This document shows positions 1 through 8,266 of a stretch of 22,057 nucleotides of DNA, piece by piece (the stretch's first letter is position 1; every line of letters begins with the position of its first letter). The translations under genes were made by a program, and so were the position numbers. The stretch comes from Bacteroidales bacterium UBA1180 (GTDB taxonomy: Bacteria > Bacteroidota > Bacteroidia > Bacteroidales > Paludibacteraceae). The notes beneath the pieces were generated by a model. That model saw nothing but the letters and a program-made list of their open reading frames with translations. It was not told where the DNA came from and made no database searches. Location of the stretch: contig DBYS01000006.1 in assembly GCA_002310195.1 (NCBI GenBank), positions 99,316 through 121,372 of the forward strand, in the 5' to 3' direction.

Positions 1-312
1 ATGACCTTCGGTTACAGCCGTGACGACATCGCTTCGTTCTTGCCTGCATATCTTGAGAAGAAGATCTTGAAGGTTGACCCGTTCCAGGTTCTTGACCAGC
101 ACGGTGTAGGCCAGCTCATCAAGATGGCAGTAGAGAAAGGTCGTGCCGTTCGTCCCGCACTCCGTACAGGTATCTGCGGCGAGCACGGTGGCGAACCTTC
201 ATCTGTTAAGTTCTGCGCACGCGTTGGCATGAACTACGCTTCGTGCTCACCGTTCCGCGTACCTATCGCTCGCCTCGCCGCCGCTCAAGCAGCAGTAGAA
301 GACGAGGCCTAA
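1..312 (+). CDS. ppdK: Pyruvate, phosphate dikinase, C-terminal fragment (5' end outside window)
   Basis: Only the last 103 codons lie in the window. The ATG at position 1 is an internal methionine, because the family is about 870-910 residues long. PPDK interconverts pyruvate, ATP and phosphate with phosphoenolpyruvate, AMP and pyrophosphate in the cytosol. This part is the PEP/pyruvate-binding TIM-barrel domain. The segments GICGEHGGEPSSV (visible residues 58-70) and NYASCSPFRVPIARLAAAQA (78-97) match the family signature; C82 corresponds to the catalytic cysteine and is intact. The gene is followed by two small palindromes and then a strong terminator. Identification is secure; nothing can be said of the N-terminal nucleotide-binding and phosphohistidine domains. 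Confidence 0.96.
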   Translation: MTFGYSRDDIASFLPAYLEKKILKVDPFQVLDQHGVGQLIKMAVEKGRAVRPALRTGICGEHGGEPSSVKFCARVGMNYASCSPFRVPIARLAAAQAAVEDEA

Positions 313-330
313 GCCCCTCTCCCCGGCCAT

Positions 331-372
331 CAGCCACTCTTGGCTGCCATGCATCAGCCATTCTTGGCTGAT
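331..372. repeat. Two adjacent TCAGCC/GGCTGA-type palindromes
   Basis: CAGCCA-CTCT-TGGCTG (331-346) is followed by a perfect 8-bp hairpin ATCAGCCA-TTCT-TGGCTGAT (353-372). Related palindromes lie after the Na/Pi gene (5386-5405) and after gcvP (8240-8259), so this is a small dispersed family. No T-run follows directly, so these are not classical terminators themselves. Confidence 0.7.
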
Positions 373-379
373 ACAACAG

Positions 380-412
380 CAGCGCATCTCCGGTGAGGTG
401 CGCTGTTTGTTT
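380..412 (+). terminator. Rho-independent terminator of ppdK
   Basis: The arms 380-390 (CAGCGCATCTC) and 395-405 (GAGGTGCGCTG) form an 11-bp stem with one G-T pair and a CGGT tetraloop. It is followed immediately by a T-rich tract (TTTGTTTG). It lies 67 bases after the ppdK stop codon and fits a strong intrinsic terminator. Confidence 0.85.
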
Positions 413-504
413 GTGCTGCGTAGATTGGCGGAAACCGTTTATGCGTACAAAGGTGCAAAAAATAAGGGGAGCGCGTAACTTTTTTGCAAAAAAAACATGA
501 AATA

Positions 505-536
505 TTTGCATAATTACAAATAATTTTGTATCTTTG
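505..536 (+). promoter_or_regulatory. Bacteroidetes-type promoter of ssrA
   Basis: TTTG at 505-508, 20 bases, then TATCTTTG at 529-536 match the TTTG/TAnnTTTG consensus. The expected transcription start, around 543, is just upstream of the mature tmRNA 5' end at 549, which leaves a short leader for RNase P to remove. Confidence 0.85.
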
Positions 537-548
537 CAGCCGCTTATT

Positions 549-940
549 GGGGATAATTGGTTTTGACAGCAGGTTGAATAGGTATGTAAGCACGCCGAGC
601 ACTGCAGAGACGCTCGTAAATATCGTCTGCAAAACAATAACTGGCAACTACAATGTAGCTCTCGCCGCTTAATCGAAGTATAGTAGATTAGCTTAGCGTC
701 GGTACAAGGTACTGACCCGGGACGTCACTCCAAGCCGAGTCTGTGGGCTGAATGGATATAGTGGCGCAGCAATTCACAGAATAGGTCTCGCAGGCTGCGA
801 TGTGAGGCTGAAACTTTAGCAGATAAGGCGGCAGTTGGTGGCTTGGGTCTTGCTGTCGCACGAAAACCAAGGCCAAGATAAGCGTGTAGAAAGCGTATTG
901 ATTCCTTGTTTGGACGCGGGTTCGACTCCCGCTATCTCCA
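549..940 (+). ncRNA. ssrA: Transfer-messenger RNA (tmRNA)
   Basis: This RNA rescues ribosomes stalled on broken messages and tags the unfinished protein for degradation. The 5' end GGGGATA (549-555) pairs with TATCTCC (933-939) as a 7-bp acceptor stem with one G-U pair. The T arm GCGGGTTCGACTCCCGC is intact near 916-932. The tag reading frame 643-672 reads GNYNVALAA followed by TAA, ending in the ALAA expected for protease recognition. The bases after the discriminator A940 are CTC, so the CCA end is not encoded and must be added by a nucleotidyltransferase. Length is about 392 nt, normal for one-piece tmRNA. The resume codon is inferred from the position of the tag, not proven. Confidence 0.95.
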
Positions 941-1081
941 CTCGCCGTCGGCAACACGGTCGCACCGGATGGCGCTCTGCGCCATAAAAGCGGCGTGTGC
1001 CTCGGCTCTCCCCACCACAACAAGTTGTGTCAGGGACTCCAGGGCTTAGGCAACTGCTGATAGCTGACTACTGATTGCTAA
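941..1081. other. tmRNA-lepA spacer with small hairpins
   Basis: The spacer holds a 7-bp perfect hairpin with a 3-base loop (ATGGCGC/GCGCCAT, 969-985). It has no T-run on the plus strand, but reading on the minus strand it is followed by TTTT. A short CACAAC/GTTGTG palindrome lies near 1017-1030. The end (about 1053-1078) has degenerate CTGAT/GCTGA steps that resemble the palindrome family seen after ppdK. I see no convincing lepA promoter here. Confidence 0.4.
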
Positions 1082-2857
1082 ATGAAGAATATCCGGAATT
1101 TTTGCATCATAGCGCACATTGACCATGGCAAGTCAACGCTCGCGGACCGAATGTTGGAGATTACCAACACCGTTGACGTGCGTCAGATGGAGAACCAGGT
1201 GCTCGATGACATGGAGCTTGAAAAGGAGCGCGGTATAACCATCAAGTCCCACGCTATACAGATGGCGTACAAGGGCTATACGCTCAATCTGATCGACACT
1301 CCGGGGCACGTGGATTTTTCATACGAGGTCAGCCGTTCCATCGCTGCGTGCGAAGGCGCGCTGCTCGTGGTTGACGCCTCGCAGGGCGTTCAAGCGCAGA
1401 CGATCTCCAACCTGTATATGGCACTCGAACATGACCTGGAGATCATCCCGGTCATGAACAAGTGTGACATGGAGTCCGCTATGCCCGACATGGTCGAAGA
1501 TGAGATTGTCGAACTGCTGGGTTGCAAACGCGAGGAGATCCTCCGCTGTTCGGCGAAGACCGGCGATGGCGTGGAAGCTATCCTTGACGCGATCATCGAG
1601 CGCATACCTGCACCACAGGGCGATCCCGATGCTCCGCTGCAATGCCTCGTGTTTGATTCGGTATTTAACTCTTTCCGCGGGATCATCGGTTACTACAAGG
1701 TCATCAACGGTACGATGCGCACCGGTGACAAAGTACGTTTCTTCAATACCGGCAAGGAGTATGATGCCGACGAGATAGGTATCCTCAAGCTCGACATGCA
1801 GCCCACCCGAGAGATCAGTGCCGGCAATGTCGGGTACATCATCTCGGGCATCAAGACATCCAGCGAGGTGCGTGTAGGTGATACGATCACCCACGTGGCA
1901 CGCCCCTGCACTAAGGCCATCGAGGGCTTTGAGGAAGTCAAACCGATGGTGTTTGCCGGTGTCTATCCCATCGAGGCGGAGGATTATGAGAATCTGCGTG
2001 CCTCACTCGAGAAACTCCAGCTCAACGATGCGTCGCTCAGCTTCACGCCGGAATCGTCCGTGGCTCTCGGCTTCGGTTTCCGCTGCGGCTTCCTCGGACT
2101 GCTGCACATGGAGATCATCCAAGAGCGCCTCGACCGCGAGTTCGATATGGATGTGATCACCACTGTGCCGAACGTGAGTTACAACGTCTATCTTAAAGGC
2201 GGCACAATGAAGGAGGTGCACAACCCCGCGGGAATGCCCGACCTGACGGAGATCGATCATATCGAAGAGCCGTATATACGTGCTTCGATCATCACCACGG
2301 CTAACTTCATCGGTCCGATCATGACGCTCTGCCTCGACAAACGCGGCGAGCTGGTCAAGCAGGAGTATATATCCGGCAACCGAATGGAACTGCTGTTCGA
2401 TATGCCGCTCGGCGAGATCGTTATTGACTTCTACGACAAACTCAAGTCTATCAGCAAAGGCTACGCTTCGTTCGATTGGCACCACAACGGCTTCCGTCCG
2501 TCGAACCTCGTCAAGCTCGATATCCTCCTCAACGGCGAACAGGTTGATGCTCTGTCCACCCTCACGCACCGCGACAATGCCGTGGATTTCGGACGTCGCA
2601 TGTGCGAGAAACTTAAGGAGCTGCTGCCGCGCCAGCAGTTCGATATAGCGATCCAGGCGGCTATCGGTGCAAAGATCATCGCCCGTGAGACCGTCAAGCA
2701 GGTGCGCAAGGATGTGCTTGCCAAATGCTATGGCGGCGATGTCAGCCGTAAGCGCAAGCTGCTTGAGAAGCAGAAACGCGGCAAGAAACGCATGAAGCAG
2801 ATCGGCAATGTCGAAGTGCCGCAGAAAGCTTTCCTCGCTGTACTCAAACTGGACTGA
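1082..2857 (+). CDS. lepA: Elongation factor 4 (LepA), ribosome back-translocase GTPase
   Basis: LepA is a translational GTPase that binds the ribosome and acts on elongation or on assembly of the small subunit. All GTPase motifs are present: G1 AHIDHGKST (11-19), G2 region GITIK (51-55), G3 DTPGH (72-76) and G4 NKCD (126-129). The C-terminal domain found only in LepA ends with KKRMKQIGNVEVPQKAFLAVLKLD-like sequence. At 591 residues it has the normal family length, and the start MKNIRNFCIIAHIDHGKST aligns with the usual N-terminus. Its TGA stop shares its last base with the ATG of the next gene (TGATG), so the two are probably translated in a coupled fashion. No promoter was seen directly upstream. 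Confidence 0.98.
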   Translation: MKNIRNFCIIAHIDHGKSTLADRMLEITNTVDVRQMENQVLDDMELEKERGITIKSHAIQMAYKGYTLNLIDTPGHVDFSYEVSRSIAACEGALLVVDASQGVQAQTISNLYMALEHDLEIIPVMNKCDMESAMPDMVEDEIVELLGCKREEILRCSAKTGDGVEAILDAIIERIPAPQGDPDAPLQCLVFDSVFNSFRGIIGYYKVINGTMRTGDKVRFFNTGKEYDADEIGILKLDMQPTREISAGNVGYIISGIKTSSEVRVGDTITHVARPCTKAIEGFEEVKPMVFAGVYPIEAEDYENLRASLEKLQLNDASLSFTPESSVALGFGFRCGFLGLLHMEIIQERLDREFDMDVITTVPNVSYNVYLKGGTMKEVHNPAGMPDLTEIDHIEEPYIRASIITTANFIGPIMTLCLDKRGELVKQEYISGNRMELLFDMPLGEIVIDFYDKLKSISKGYASFDWHHNGFRPSNLVKLDILLNGEQVDALSTLTHRDNAVDFGRRMCEKLKELLPRQQFDIAIQAAIGAKIIARETVKQVRKDVLAKCYGGDVSRKRKLLEKQKRGKKRMKQIGNVEVPQKAFLAVLKLD

Positions 2858-3540
2858 TGCAGCCTACAGAGGAATATATCAGGGAGCATTTCGATTTCTA
2901 CAATCGGACCATGTTTGGCGGAACACTACCTGTTCCGCCTATTCATTTAACGAACGCGCGCACGTACATGGGCATGATGACCTGCCGCAAGCGGGTAGGG
3001 CTGTTCGGGCGAAAACATTTTTCTAATTTTGCCTTACGTATAAGCCGCCGTTTTGACTACACCGAAGCCGAACTGCAGGACACGATCATCCACGAAATGA
3101 TTCATTACTACATCGCTTACAATCAGTTACAGGACATATCGGCCCACGGTCCGCAATTCAGGCAGATGATGGACGAGATCAATCGCACGTACGGCCGGCA
3201 TATAACTGTCACGCACCGTTCGTCGCGTGAGGAACGCTTGCGGGCTATCGGTCCCAAACCTCGTCCGAGAATCTTTGCCATCGTCGAGATGCACGACGGA
3301 CAGCACTTCATCAAAGCCGTGCCGCGCATCGGGCAGCGGATCATAGCCATGCATCGGCGCATAGCCTCCTCACCGCAGGTCAAATCATGGCGCTGGTACT
3401 ATTCCACCGACCCGTATTTTGCGTTGTTCCCTTCATCGATGGGACGTTACATGCAGCGCATCGATATGGCTGAGATCCGGCCGCACCTCGATGCTTCTAC
3501 ACCCGTCTTCTGCGACGGACGAAATGTCAAATTGCAATAA
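2857..3540 (+). CDS. SprT-like zinc metalloprotease domain protein
   Basis: A 227-residue cytosolic protein with a SprT-like domain in roughly the first 110 residues. It shows the zinc-binding HEMIH motif (H79, E80, H83) and a likely third ligand, H97, in AHGPQF. SprT-like proteins are related to the eukaryotic DNA-protein crosslink protease SPRTN, but bacterial members are mostly uncharacterised. The remaining part (about 125-227) is basic and aromatic-rich, without a motif I recognise. There is no signal peptide or transmembrane segment. It starts inside the lepA stop codon (TGATG), which suggests co-translation with lepA. Its stop lies in the first copy of a 10-base tandem duplication (AAATTGCAAT twice, 3529-3548). 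Confidence 0.85.
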   Translation: MQPTEEYIREHFDFYNRTMFGGTLPVPPIHLTNARTYMGMMTCRKRVGLFGRKHFSNFALRISRRFDYTEAELQDTIIHEMIHYYIAYNQLQDISAHGPQFRQMMDEINRTYGRHITVTHRSSREERLRAIGPKPRPRIFAIVEMHDGQHFIKAVPRIGQRIIAMHRRIASSPQVKSWRWYYSTDPYFALFPSSMGRYMQRIDMAEIRPHLDASTPVFCDGRNVKLQ

Positions 3541-3548
3541 ATTGCAAT

Positions 3549-3586
3549 AAAAATGACTTTACTCTTGCAAATGTCATTTTTTTTTT
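3549..3586 (+). terminator. AT-rich intrinsic terminator after the sprT-like gene
   Basis: AAAAATGAC (3549-3557) and GTCATTTTT (3573-3581) form a 9-bp stem around a 15-base loop. The stem runs into a T-run at 3577-3586. The -33 box of the downstream promoter lies inside the loop, so the two signals share DNA. The long loop makes this weaker than the ppdK terminator. Confidence 0.55.
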
Positions 3587-3595
3587 GTAACTTTG
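3564..3595 (+). promoter_or_regulatory. Bacteroidetes-type promoter of the Na/Pi cotransporter gene
   Basis: CTTG at 3564-3567, a 20-base spacer and TAACTTTG at 3588-3595 fit the consensus. The expected start, near 3602, leaves a leader of about 70 bases before the ATG at 3671. Confidence 0.8.
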
Positions 3596-3670
3596 CGGTC
3601 GCGTTCGGCAAATGGCGCTCACAGATACAGTAGTGCGTGCAAACCTTGAAATAACTAATATACCAACTAT

Positions 3671-5380
3671 ATGCAGTTAGTCTTACAAATCATTACACTC
3701 ATCGGTTCCGTAGCGATGCTCATGTACGGAATGAAGGTGATGAGTGAGGGCTTGCAGAAGATGGCAGGCAGCAAACTGAGCAGCGTGCTCGGTACGATGA
3801 CTACCAACCGGTTCTCGGGCGTGCTGACCGGTGCGTTCATCACCGCAGCCGTGCAGTCATCTACAGCCACAACGGTGATGACGGTCTCGTTCGTCTCGGC
3901 GAGCATACTGTCGCTTGCACAGGCAATATCCGTCATCATGGGTGCAAACATCGGTACGACGTTCACGGCGTGGATCATGGTGCTCGGCGGCAGCTCGTTC
4001 GATATGCGGCTCGTGGTCTATGCCACTATCGTTCTGGCAGTTGCACTGATCTACACCAAGAAGAACGCCAATCTTGGCGACTTCCTCATCGGTCTGTCGC
4101 TGATGCTCCTCGGTCTGACTACTCTGAAGATCAACGCCACGGAGATGAAGCTTGATGAGATCGACGCCGTGCGTAACTTCTTCGACTCGACATCGAGCTG
4201 GGGTTACGGCAGTTACTTCCTCTACCTGCTGGTAGGCGGCATACTGACGTTCGCCGTGCAGTCATCCGCCGCGATCATGGCGATCACGATGACCTTGTGC
4301 TCCGTGGGCGTGCTGCCTATCGATATGGGTATATCGCTTGTGCTTGGTGAGAATATCGGTACGACCATCACTTCGAACATTGTCGCTCTGTCGGCCGCTC
4401 CGCAAGCCAGACGTGCCGCTATGGCGCACTTGATCTTCAACCTGTTCGGTGTGATATGGGTGCTGATCGTGTTCCGTCCGTTCGTCGGCCTTGTATGCAA
4501 GATGTGGGGCATACCGTTCGAACCGGGCGTACGTCCCGAGAACGGCCTGTCACCGGAGAAGCTCAGCGCTATACTCGCTACGTTCCACACCTTGTTCAAC
4601 GTCATCAATACTTGTATTCTCATCGGCTTCATCCCGTTGCTGGAGAAGCTCGTTTGCGTGATCATCCCGTCTCGTCCGGAGGGCGACGAAGATTCGCAAC
4701 TCAAGTTCATCACCGGTGGCCTGATGTCCACCTCCGAGCTCTCAATCATGCAGGCTTGGCACGAGATACATGTGTTCGGCGTCCGTGCACGCCGAATGAT
4801 CGATATGGTCAGTGATCTGTTCCACACTACCGACGAACAGGAGTTCGTCAAGACCTACTCGCGTATCGAGAAGTACGAAGGTATATGCGACCGTATGGAG
4901 GTGGAGATAGCCGCGTACCTCAATCAGGTAGCCGACGGTCGTTTGTCCGATCAGTCCAAGCACGAGGTGCATAAGATGCTACGTATAGTCAGCGAGCTCG
5001 AGTCGGTGGGTGATGCCAATTTCAACCTCTCGCGCTACATCTCTTATCGTCACCGCGACCGGCTGCCATATACCGAAGAGCAGAATCGTAACATCGAGAT
5101 GATGGAATCCTTGCTTGCCCAGGCTGCAAACAAGATGGTCGAGGCGCTCGACAAGGTGCACATCGCCGACAGCGAGTTTGTCGAGATGATGCGTATCGAA
5201 ACGGAGATCAATAATTTCCGTGACGATCTAAAAGCCGAGAACACCCTGAACGTCACGGAGCATGTCTACGACTACCTAACCGGCGTCAACTATATGGATA
5301 CGATCTCCGAGTTCGAGAAGATGGGTGACTATATCATCAATGTCGAAGAGGCTATCTACGAGAAGAAACACGACAAATAA
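3671..5380 (+). CDS. Na/Pi cotransporter family protein with PhoU-like C-terminal domain
   Basis: A 569-residue inner-membrane protein of the sodium-phosphate cotransporter II family. The membrane half (about 1-330) contains two related Na/Pi repeats, each with the diagnostic QSS motif (QSST 62-65, QSSA 197-200) followed by GANIGTT (91-97) or GENIGTT (226-232). The cytoplasmic half (about 350-569) is helical, charged and PhoU-like, rich in EIH, RMEVE and ESVGDANFN-type segments. The family moves phosphate with sodium in characterised members; in bacteria the substrate is not always proven. The gene has its own promoter and is followed by a small palindrome (5386-5405). It lies 42 bases before gcvP, so some read-through is possible. 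Confidence 0.92.
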   Translation: MQLVLQIITLIGSVAMLMYGMKVMSEGLQKMAGSKLSSVLGTMTTNRFSGVLTGAFITAAVQSSTATTVMTVSFVSASILSLAQAISVIMGANIGTTFTAWIMVLGGSSFDMRLVVYATIVLAVALIYTKKNANLGDFLIGLSLMLLGLTTLKINATEMKLDEIDAVRNFFDSTSSWGYGSYFLYLLVGGILTFAVQSSAAIMAITMTLCSVGVLPIDMGISLVLGENIGTTITSNIVALSAAPQARRAAMAHLIFNLFGVIWVLIVFRPFVGLVCKMWGIPFEPGVRPENGLSPEKLSAILATFHTLFNVINTCILIGFIPLLEKLVCVIIPSRPEGDEDSQLKFITGGLMSTSELSIMQAWHEIHVFGVRARRMIDMVSDLFHTTDEQEFVKTYSRIEKYEGICDRMEVEIAAYLNQVADGRLSDQSKHEVHKMLRIVSELESVGDANFNLSRYISYRHRDRLPYTEEQNRNIEMMESLLAQAANKMVEALDKVHIADSEFVEMMRIETEINNFRDDLKAENTLNVTEHVYDYLTGVNYMDTISEFEKMGDYIINVEEAIYEKKHDK

Positions 5381-5385
5381 CAGCC

Positions 5386-5405
5386 GTCAGCCTCTATTGG
5401 CTGAC
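5386..5405. repeat. TCAGCC/GGCTGA-type palindrome
   Basis: GTCAGCC (5386-5392), loop TCTATT, GGCTGAC (5399-5405): a perfect 7-bp stem five bases after the stop codon. It belongs to the same family as 353-372 and 8240-8259. Confidence 0.65.
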
Positions 5406-5422
5406 CAATCAACCACCATACA

Positions 5423-8236
5423 ATGAATACATTAGTATCCCGTCATATCGGCTTGTCGGAAGCCGAGAAGCAGCAGATGCTGCAAGTGTTAGGTGTAAGC
5501 AGTGAGGATGAACTGATCCGTCAGGTCATGCCGGCAGATATATTGCTGCCCGCTGACCGGCAGCCTGAGATTGAGGCTATAACCGAGCAGCAGCAACTCG
5601 ACTCGATGCACGCGCTGCAGGCCGAGAACGAGCTGTGGCGTACATATATCGGCCGCGGCTGGTACGGTACGCTCACCCCGTCGGTCATCACCCGTAATGT
5701 CCTCGAGAACCCCGTGTGGTACACCTCGTACACTCCCTACCAGGCCGAGATCTCGCAGGGTAGGTTGGAGGCGCTGTTTGCCTTCCAAACGGTGATCAGC
5801 GATCTGACGGGTCTGCCACTGGCTAACTGCTCGCTGCTCGACGAAGCGACGTCTGCTGCCGAGGCCGTGACGATGATGCGCAACCTCCGTTCGCGCCAGC
5901 AAGTCAAGGACGAGGTGCGGAAGGTGTTTGTGGATCGCAAGATCTTCCCTAACACCCTGTCCGTGATGCGTACGCGTGCCTTGGGGCAGGACATCGAGCT
6001 CGTCATAGGCGACTATGCTGCATTCACCCCTTCGCCCGAATATTTCGGAGCCATAGTCCAGCTGCCGAACGCCGACGGTTCGGTTGAGGATTACACGCTC
6101 TTTGTCGATGACTGCCATGCTGCAGGACTGAAGGTTGCCGTGATCGCCGACCTGATGGCACTCTGTCTGCTCAAGCCGCTCGATGCCGATATCATCTGCG
6201 GCACGGCACAACGGTTCGGATTGCCGATGGGCTTTGGCGGACCGACAGCCGGCTACATGGCTACGCGCGACGAGTACAAACGCGAACTGCCGGGACGAAT
6301 CATCGGCCTGAGCAAGGATCTTTATGACCGTCCCGCCTATCGTCTCGCTTTGCAGACCCGCGAACAGCATATCAAACGTGAGAAAGCTACCTCGAACATC
6401 TGTACCGCCGAGGCTCTTTCGGCGATGATGGTAGCGTTCTATGCCGAGTACCACGGTGCTGAAGGGCTGCGCGCCATTGCCGAGCAGATCCATGGCAAGG
6501 CTGTCTATCTGAGCGAGATGCTGCAGGCATACGGCTATACCCAGGAGAACAACGAGTTCTTCGATACGCTCAAGATCTATCTGCCCGATAGCGTGAGCAT
6601 CGATGCATTGAAAGCTGCTGCCGAGGATGCGGAGATCAACCTCTATTACGCTCCCGAAGGTTGGATTGGCCTCTCGCTCGACGAGACTGTTACCGTTGAT
6701 GATATCAACGATCTGATCGATCTCTTTGCCGGACTGGTTGACGGCATGGCTATGCCTGTTGAGGATGAGTCGGCGTTTGAAGGTCTGTGGTCTATCGACG
6801 AGAGCCGCGTACGCGAGGTCGATTATCTGCAAGCCGATGTGTTCCGTAAGTATCATACCGAAACCGAGATGATGCGTTACATCCATCGCCTCGCACGCAA
6901 GGATATAAGCCTCACGCACTCGATGATCCCGCTGGGCTCGTGTACGATGAAGCTCAATCCTGCCTCGGCTATGATTCCTATCACCTTCCCGGGCTTCCTT
7001 GCTGTCCATCCTCTTGCACCGCAAGAGCAGGTGCAGGGGTACATTGCTATCGAGGAGGAGCTGAAGGAACTCCTCTGTGCCATCACGGGCTTCGAGGCGT
7101 GCACCCTGCAGCCTACATCCGGTGCAGCCGGTGAATATACGGGCTTGGTCACTATCCGTGGTTACATGCTCAAGCATGCTCCCGAACGCCGTGTGCTCCT
7201 TATCCCTGCTTCGGCCCACGGCACTAACCCTGCTTCCTGTGTGCAAGCCGGGTTCGAACCTATTGTGGTCAAGTGTGACGAACAGGGCAACACCGACATC
7301 GCCGAGTGGCGCACCAAAGCCGAGGAACTGAAGGATCGTTTGGCAGGTTGTATGATTACGTATCCGTCCACCCACGGCATCTTCGAACTCGCTATCCGTG
7401 AGATGTGCCGGATCATCCACGACTGCGGCGGACTCGTCTATATGGACGGTGCGAACATGAATGCCCAGATCGGTTACACCTGTCCTGCCTTCATTGGTGC
7501 GGATGTGTGCCACCTCAATCTCCATAAGACCTTTGCCTCGCCTCACGGTGGCGGCGGACCGGGAGCAGGAGCAGTATGCTGCAATGCACGCCTCAAGGAT
7601 TTCCTGCCTTCAGATGATGCCAATCGCGTCTCATCGGCTGCCTATGGCAATGCCAATATGTCCCTCATCGCTTACGGCTACATCCGTATGATGGGTAGCA
7701 ACGGACTGCGTCAGGCTACCGCAGCGGCAATCCTCTCTGCCAACTATATGGCTGCCAAGCTGCGCGATGCGTACGGCATCGTTTATACCGGTGCGAATGG
7801 CCGGGTCGGACACGAACTGATCCTCGACTGCCGGCAGTTCCACGCCATAGGTATCACCGAGGCGGATATAGCCAAACGACTGATGGATTACGGTTACCAC
7901 GCGCCCACACTCTCGTTCCCCGTTCACGGCACGCTGATGATCGAACCTACGGAGTCCGAGTCTCTTGCCGAGCTCGATCGGTTCATCGGTGCACTCCTGT
8001 CTATCCGTCAGGAGATCGCCGAGGTGGAGAGCGGCGCAGCCGACCCGAAGGATAACGTGCTCGTCAATGCTCCGCACCCGGAGTATGAGGCCGTAGCCGA
8101 CGAATGGAATCATCCGTACCCGCGCTCCAAGGCCGTCTATCCGACACCCGACGTGGCAGCCTGCAAGTTCTTCGTGCCTGTTGCCAAGGTCGACAACGGC
8201 TTTGGCGATCGTAACCTCGTAGCGCGCTTCAATTAA
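5423..8236 (+). CDS. gcvP: Glycine dehydrogenase (decarboxylating), P protein of the glycine cleavage system
   Basis: This PLP enzyme decarboxylates glycine and passes the aminomethyl group to the lipoyl H protein. It is a single 937-residue chain of the fused P1+P2 form, close to the usual 950. The start MNTLVSRHIGLSEAEKQQML matches the typical N-terminus (RHIG). The PLP lysine is K702 in HLNLHKTFASPHGGGGPGAG, and the glycine-rich loop after it is intact. Other family signatures include SCTMKLNPASAMIP and SAHGTNPASC. The genes for the T and H proteins are not in the window, so the system is scattered in this genome. No convincing promoter was found in the 42-base gap; expression may come partly from the upstream Na/Pi promoter. 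A palindrome follows the stop. Confidence 0.97.
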   Translation: MNTLVSRHIGLSEAEKQQMLQVLGVSSEDELIRQVMPADILLPADRQPEIEAITEQQQLDSMHALQAENELWRTYIGRGWYGTLTPSVITRNVLENPVWYTSYTPYQAEISQGRLEALFAFQTVISDLTGLPLANCSLLDEATSAAEAVTMMRNLRSRQQVKDEVRKVFVDRKIFPNTLSVMRTRALGQDIELVIGDYAAFTPSPEYFGAIVQLPNADGSVEDYTLFVDDCHAAGLKVAVIADLMALCLLKPLDADIICGTAQRFGLPMGFGGPTAGYMATRDEYKRELPGRIIGLSKDLYDRPAYRLALQTREQHIKREKATSNICTAEALSAMMVAFYAEYHGAEGLRAIAEQIHGKAVYLSEMLQAYGYTQENNEFFDTLKIYLPDSVSIDALKAAAEDAEINLYYAPEGWIGLSLDETVTVDDINDLIDLFAGLVDGMAMPVEDESAFEGLWSIDESRVREVDYLQADVFRKYHTETEMMRYIHRLARKDISLTHSMIPLGSCTMKLNPASAMIPITFPGFLAVHPLAPQEQVQGYIAIEEELKELLCAITGFEACTLQPTSGAAGEYTGLVTIRGYMLKHAPERRVLLIPASAHGTNPASCVQAGFEPIVVKCDEQGNTDIAEWRTKAEELKDRLAGCMITYPSTHGIFELAIREMCRIIHDCGGLVYMDGANMNAQIGYTCPAFIGADVCHLNLHKTFASPHGGGGPGAGAVCCNARLKDFLPSDDANRVSSAAYGNANMSLIAYGYIRMMGSNGLRQATAAAILSANYMAAKLRDAYGIVYTGANGRVGHELILDCRQFHAIGITEADIAKRLMDYGYHAPTLSFPVHGTLMIEPTESESLAELDRFIGALLSIRQEIAEVESGAADPKDNVLVNAPHPEYEAVADEWNHPYPRSKAVYPTPDVAACKFFVPVAKVDNGFGDRNLVARFN

Positions 8237-8239
8237 GCC

Positions 8240-8259
8240 ATCAGCCGTACGTGGCTGAT
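8240..8259. repeat. TCAGCC/GGCTGA-type palindrome
   Basis: ATCAGCC (8240-8246), GTACGT, GGCTGAT (8253-8259) form a perfect 7-bp stem just after the gcvP stop. Together with the upstream bases it reads GCCATCAGCC, identical to the start of the repeat after ppdK (327-336). Confidence 0.7.
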
Positions 8260-8266
8260 CTGTATT

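Noticed and set aside
969..985. Terminator of the tmRNA gene
   Set aside because: The hairpin is good, but it is followed by AAAA rather than T on the plus strand, so I list it only as a hairpin.
5489..7546. 685-codon open frame on the minus strand opposite gcvP
   Set aside because: It is a shadow of a strongly coding plus-strand gene with GC-rich third positions; its translation resembles no family and the gcvP motifs are complete.
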